This document shows positions 6,851-7,090 of a stretch of DNA of 7,090 bases, in pieces. The stretch lies in the NCBI GenBank assembly GCA_964653285.1, contig CAZZEX010000159.1, positions 1-7,090 of the forward strand. The letters run 5' to 3'. A program made the position numbers and the translations under genes. Source of the DNA: CAZZEX01 sp964653285 (GTDB taxonomy: Bacteria > Chloroflexota > Anaerolineae > B4-G1). The notes under the pieces were generated by a model. That model was not told the origin of the DNA. It ran no database searches and saw only the letters and a list, made by a program, of their open reading frames with translations. The stretch's first letter is position 1; the number at the start of each line of letters is the position of its first letter.

Positions 6851-7015
6851 ATGAAGAGTTCTCATTTGAATAAGTCTCGGTTCATTGTTGGTCTAATCTT
6901 GGTGGTCATAGCAGTTCTGATTCTTCTGTTCACCAAGGGGGACTACTCTACTGCTGGTGCGATTGGGATTGGTGTGCTCGGTCTGATAAGTATTGCGATA
7001 TCGAGAAGAAGGTAG
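6851..7015 (+). CDS. Small protein with two predicted membrane helices (cassette 2)
   Basis: This is a 54-residue protein of a family I do not recognise. The ATG at 6851 is chosen because GAGGAGGT (6838-6845) lies 5 nt upstream. The in-frame TTG at 6824 is the cassette's recombination core and has no ribosome binding site. Residues 11-27 (FIVGLILVVIAVLILLF) and 34-50 (STAGAIGIGVLGLISIAI) are hydrophobic enough to span the membrane, joined by a short TKGDY loop. The N-terminus is basic and polar and the C-terminus is SRRR, so both ends probably face the cytoplasm. It likely shares the outward transcript with the cassette 1 gene but has an independent start. A role in defence, stress or membrane function cannot be told from the sequence. 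Confidence 0.75.
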   Translation: MKSSHLNKSRFIVGLILVVIAVLILLFTKGDYSTAGAIGIGVLGLISIAISRRR

Positions 7016-7027
7016 ATTGCGCATTTA

Positions 7028-7090
7028 GGCCGCCCAAGTTATGGTCGCTGGGACGGTCGCCCGTCCCAGCGCCACTCCCGAACGGAGCGT
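7028..7090 (+). repeat. attC: attC site of cassette 2, incomplete
   Basis: GGCCGCCCAA (7028-7037) complements the start of cassette 2, marking the R'' side. The last base of the core is G instead of the expected C (GCCCAAG for RYYYAAC). Inside is a strong hairpin: CGCTGGGACGG (7046-7056), loop TCGC, CCGTCCCAGCG (7061-7071). It extends by TGG/CCA with T7045 bulged out. No GTTRRRY core follows before the window ends, so the outer right arm is missing. Without a U-tract the hairpin is not a standard terminator. Confidence 0.65.

Larger units (their letters stand above)
6824..7090 (+). mobile_element. Integron gene cassette 2 (start present, end outside window)
   Basis: It begins at the TT of GTTGGGC. 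Its first ten bases, TTGGGCGGCC, have their exact reverse complement GGCCGCCCAA at 7028-7037, where this cassette's attC begins, so its extent is clear up to there. The end of the attC lies beyond the window. It holds a single small gene that starts 27 nt into the cassette. Confidence 0.85.

Overview
The window carries the integrase end of an integron with the start of its cassette array, next to a 1.86 kb direct duplication. No taxonomic marker gene is present. Three features suggest a Chloroflexota (Anaerolineae-like) environmental bacterium: a secreted protein with a VYLPLI-type motif near its C-terminus, a glycosyltransferase start of a type common in that group, and dispersed AACGCAGAG-type and palindromic repeats. 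This assignment is an inference of moderate confidence.

Left part (1-4767). Positions 1-1864 and 2904-4767 are direct repeats at a constant offset of 2903 bp. I found one mismatch (T1835 versus C4738), and even the poly-C and poly-G tracts have equal lengths. Each copy holds, from left to right, a secreted seven-repeat (probably beta-propeller) protein on +, an inverted AACGCAGAG repeat, a C/G-rich low-complexity repeat, a truncated glycosyltransferase start on -, and the 3' end of the integron integrase gene on -. The left copy is cut by the window edge, and its integrase piece stops after about 46 codons. The 933 bp between the copies (1865-2797) shows no convincing gene.

Right part (4629-7090). 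A full-length integron integrase (intI) lies on -, with its own promoter candidate and a candidate outward cassette promoter near its 5' end. The attI core GTTAGGT (5794-5800) follows. Cassette 1 (5795-6823) is complete. Its ends are fixed by a 13-nt match between the cassette start and the reverse complement of the attC start, and its attC folds into a textbook stem with two extrahelical bases. It encodes a 275-aa fusion of an Mrr-like nuclease domain with a nucleoside deoxyribosyltransferase/TIR-like domain, a candidate anti-phage effector. Cassette 2 starts at 6824 and encodes a 54-aa protein with two predicted membrane helices; its attC runs off the window.

How the parts work together: IntI would insert and excise cassettes at attI, and the outward promoter would transcribe cassette 1 and then cassette 2. 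Each cassette gene has its own GAGGAGGT ribosome binding site. The duplicated left block has no evident functional link to the array and looks like a product of recombination or repeat expansion behind intI.
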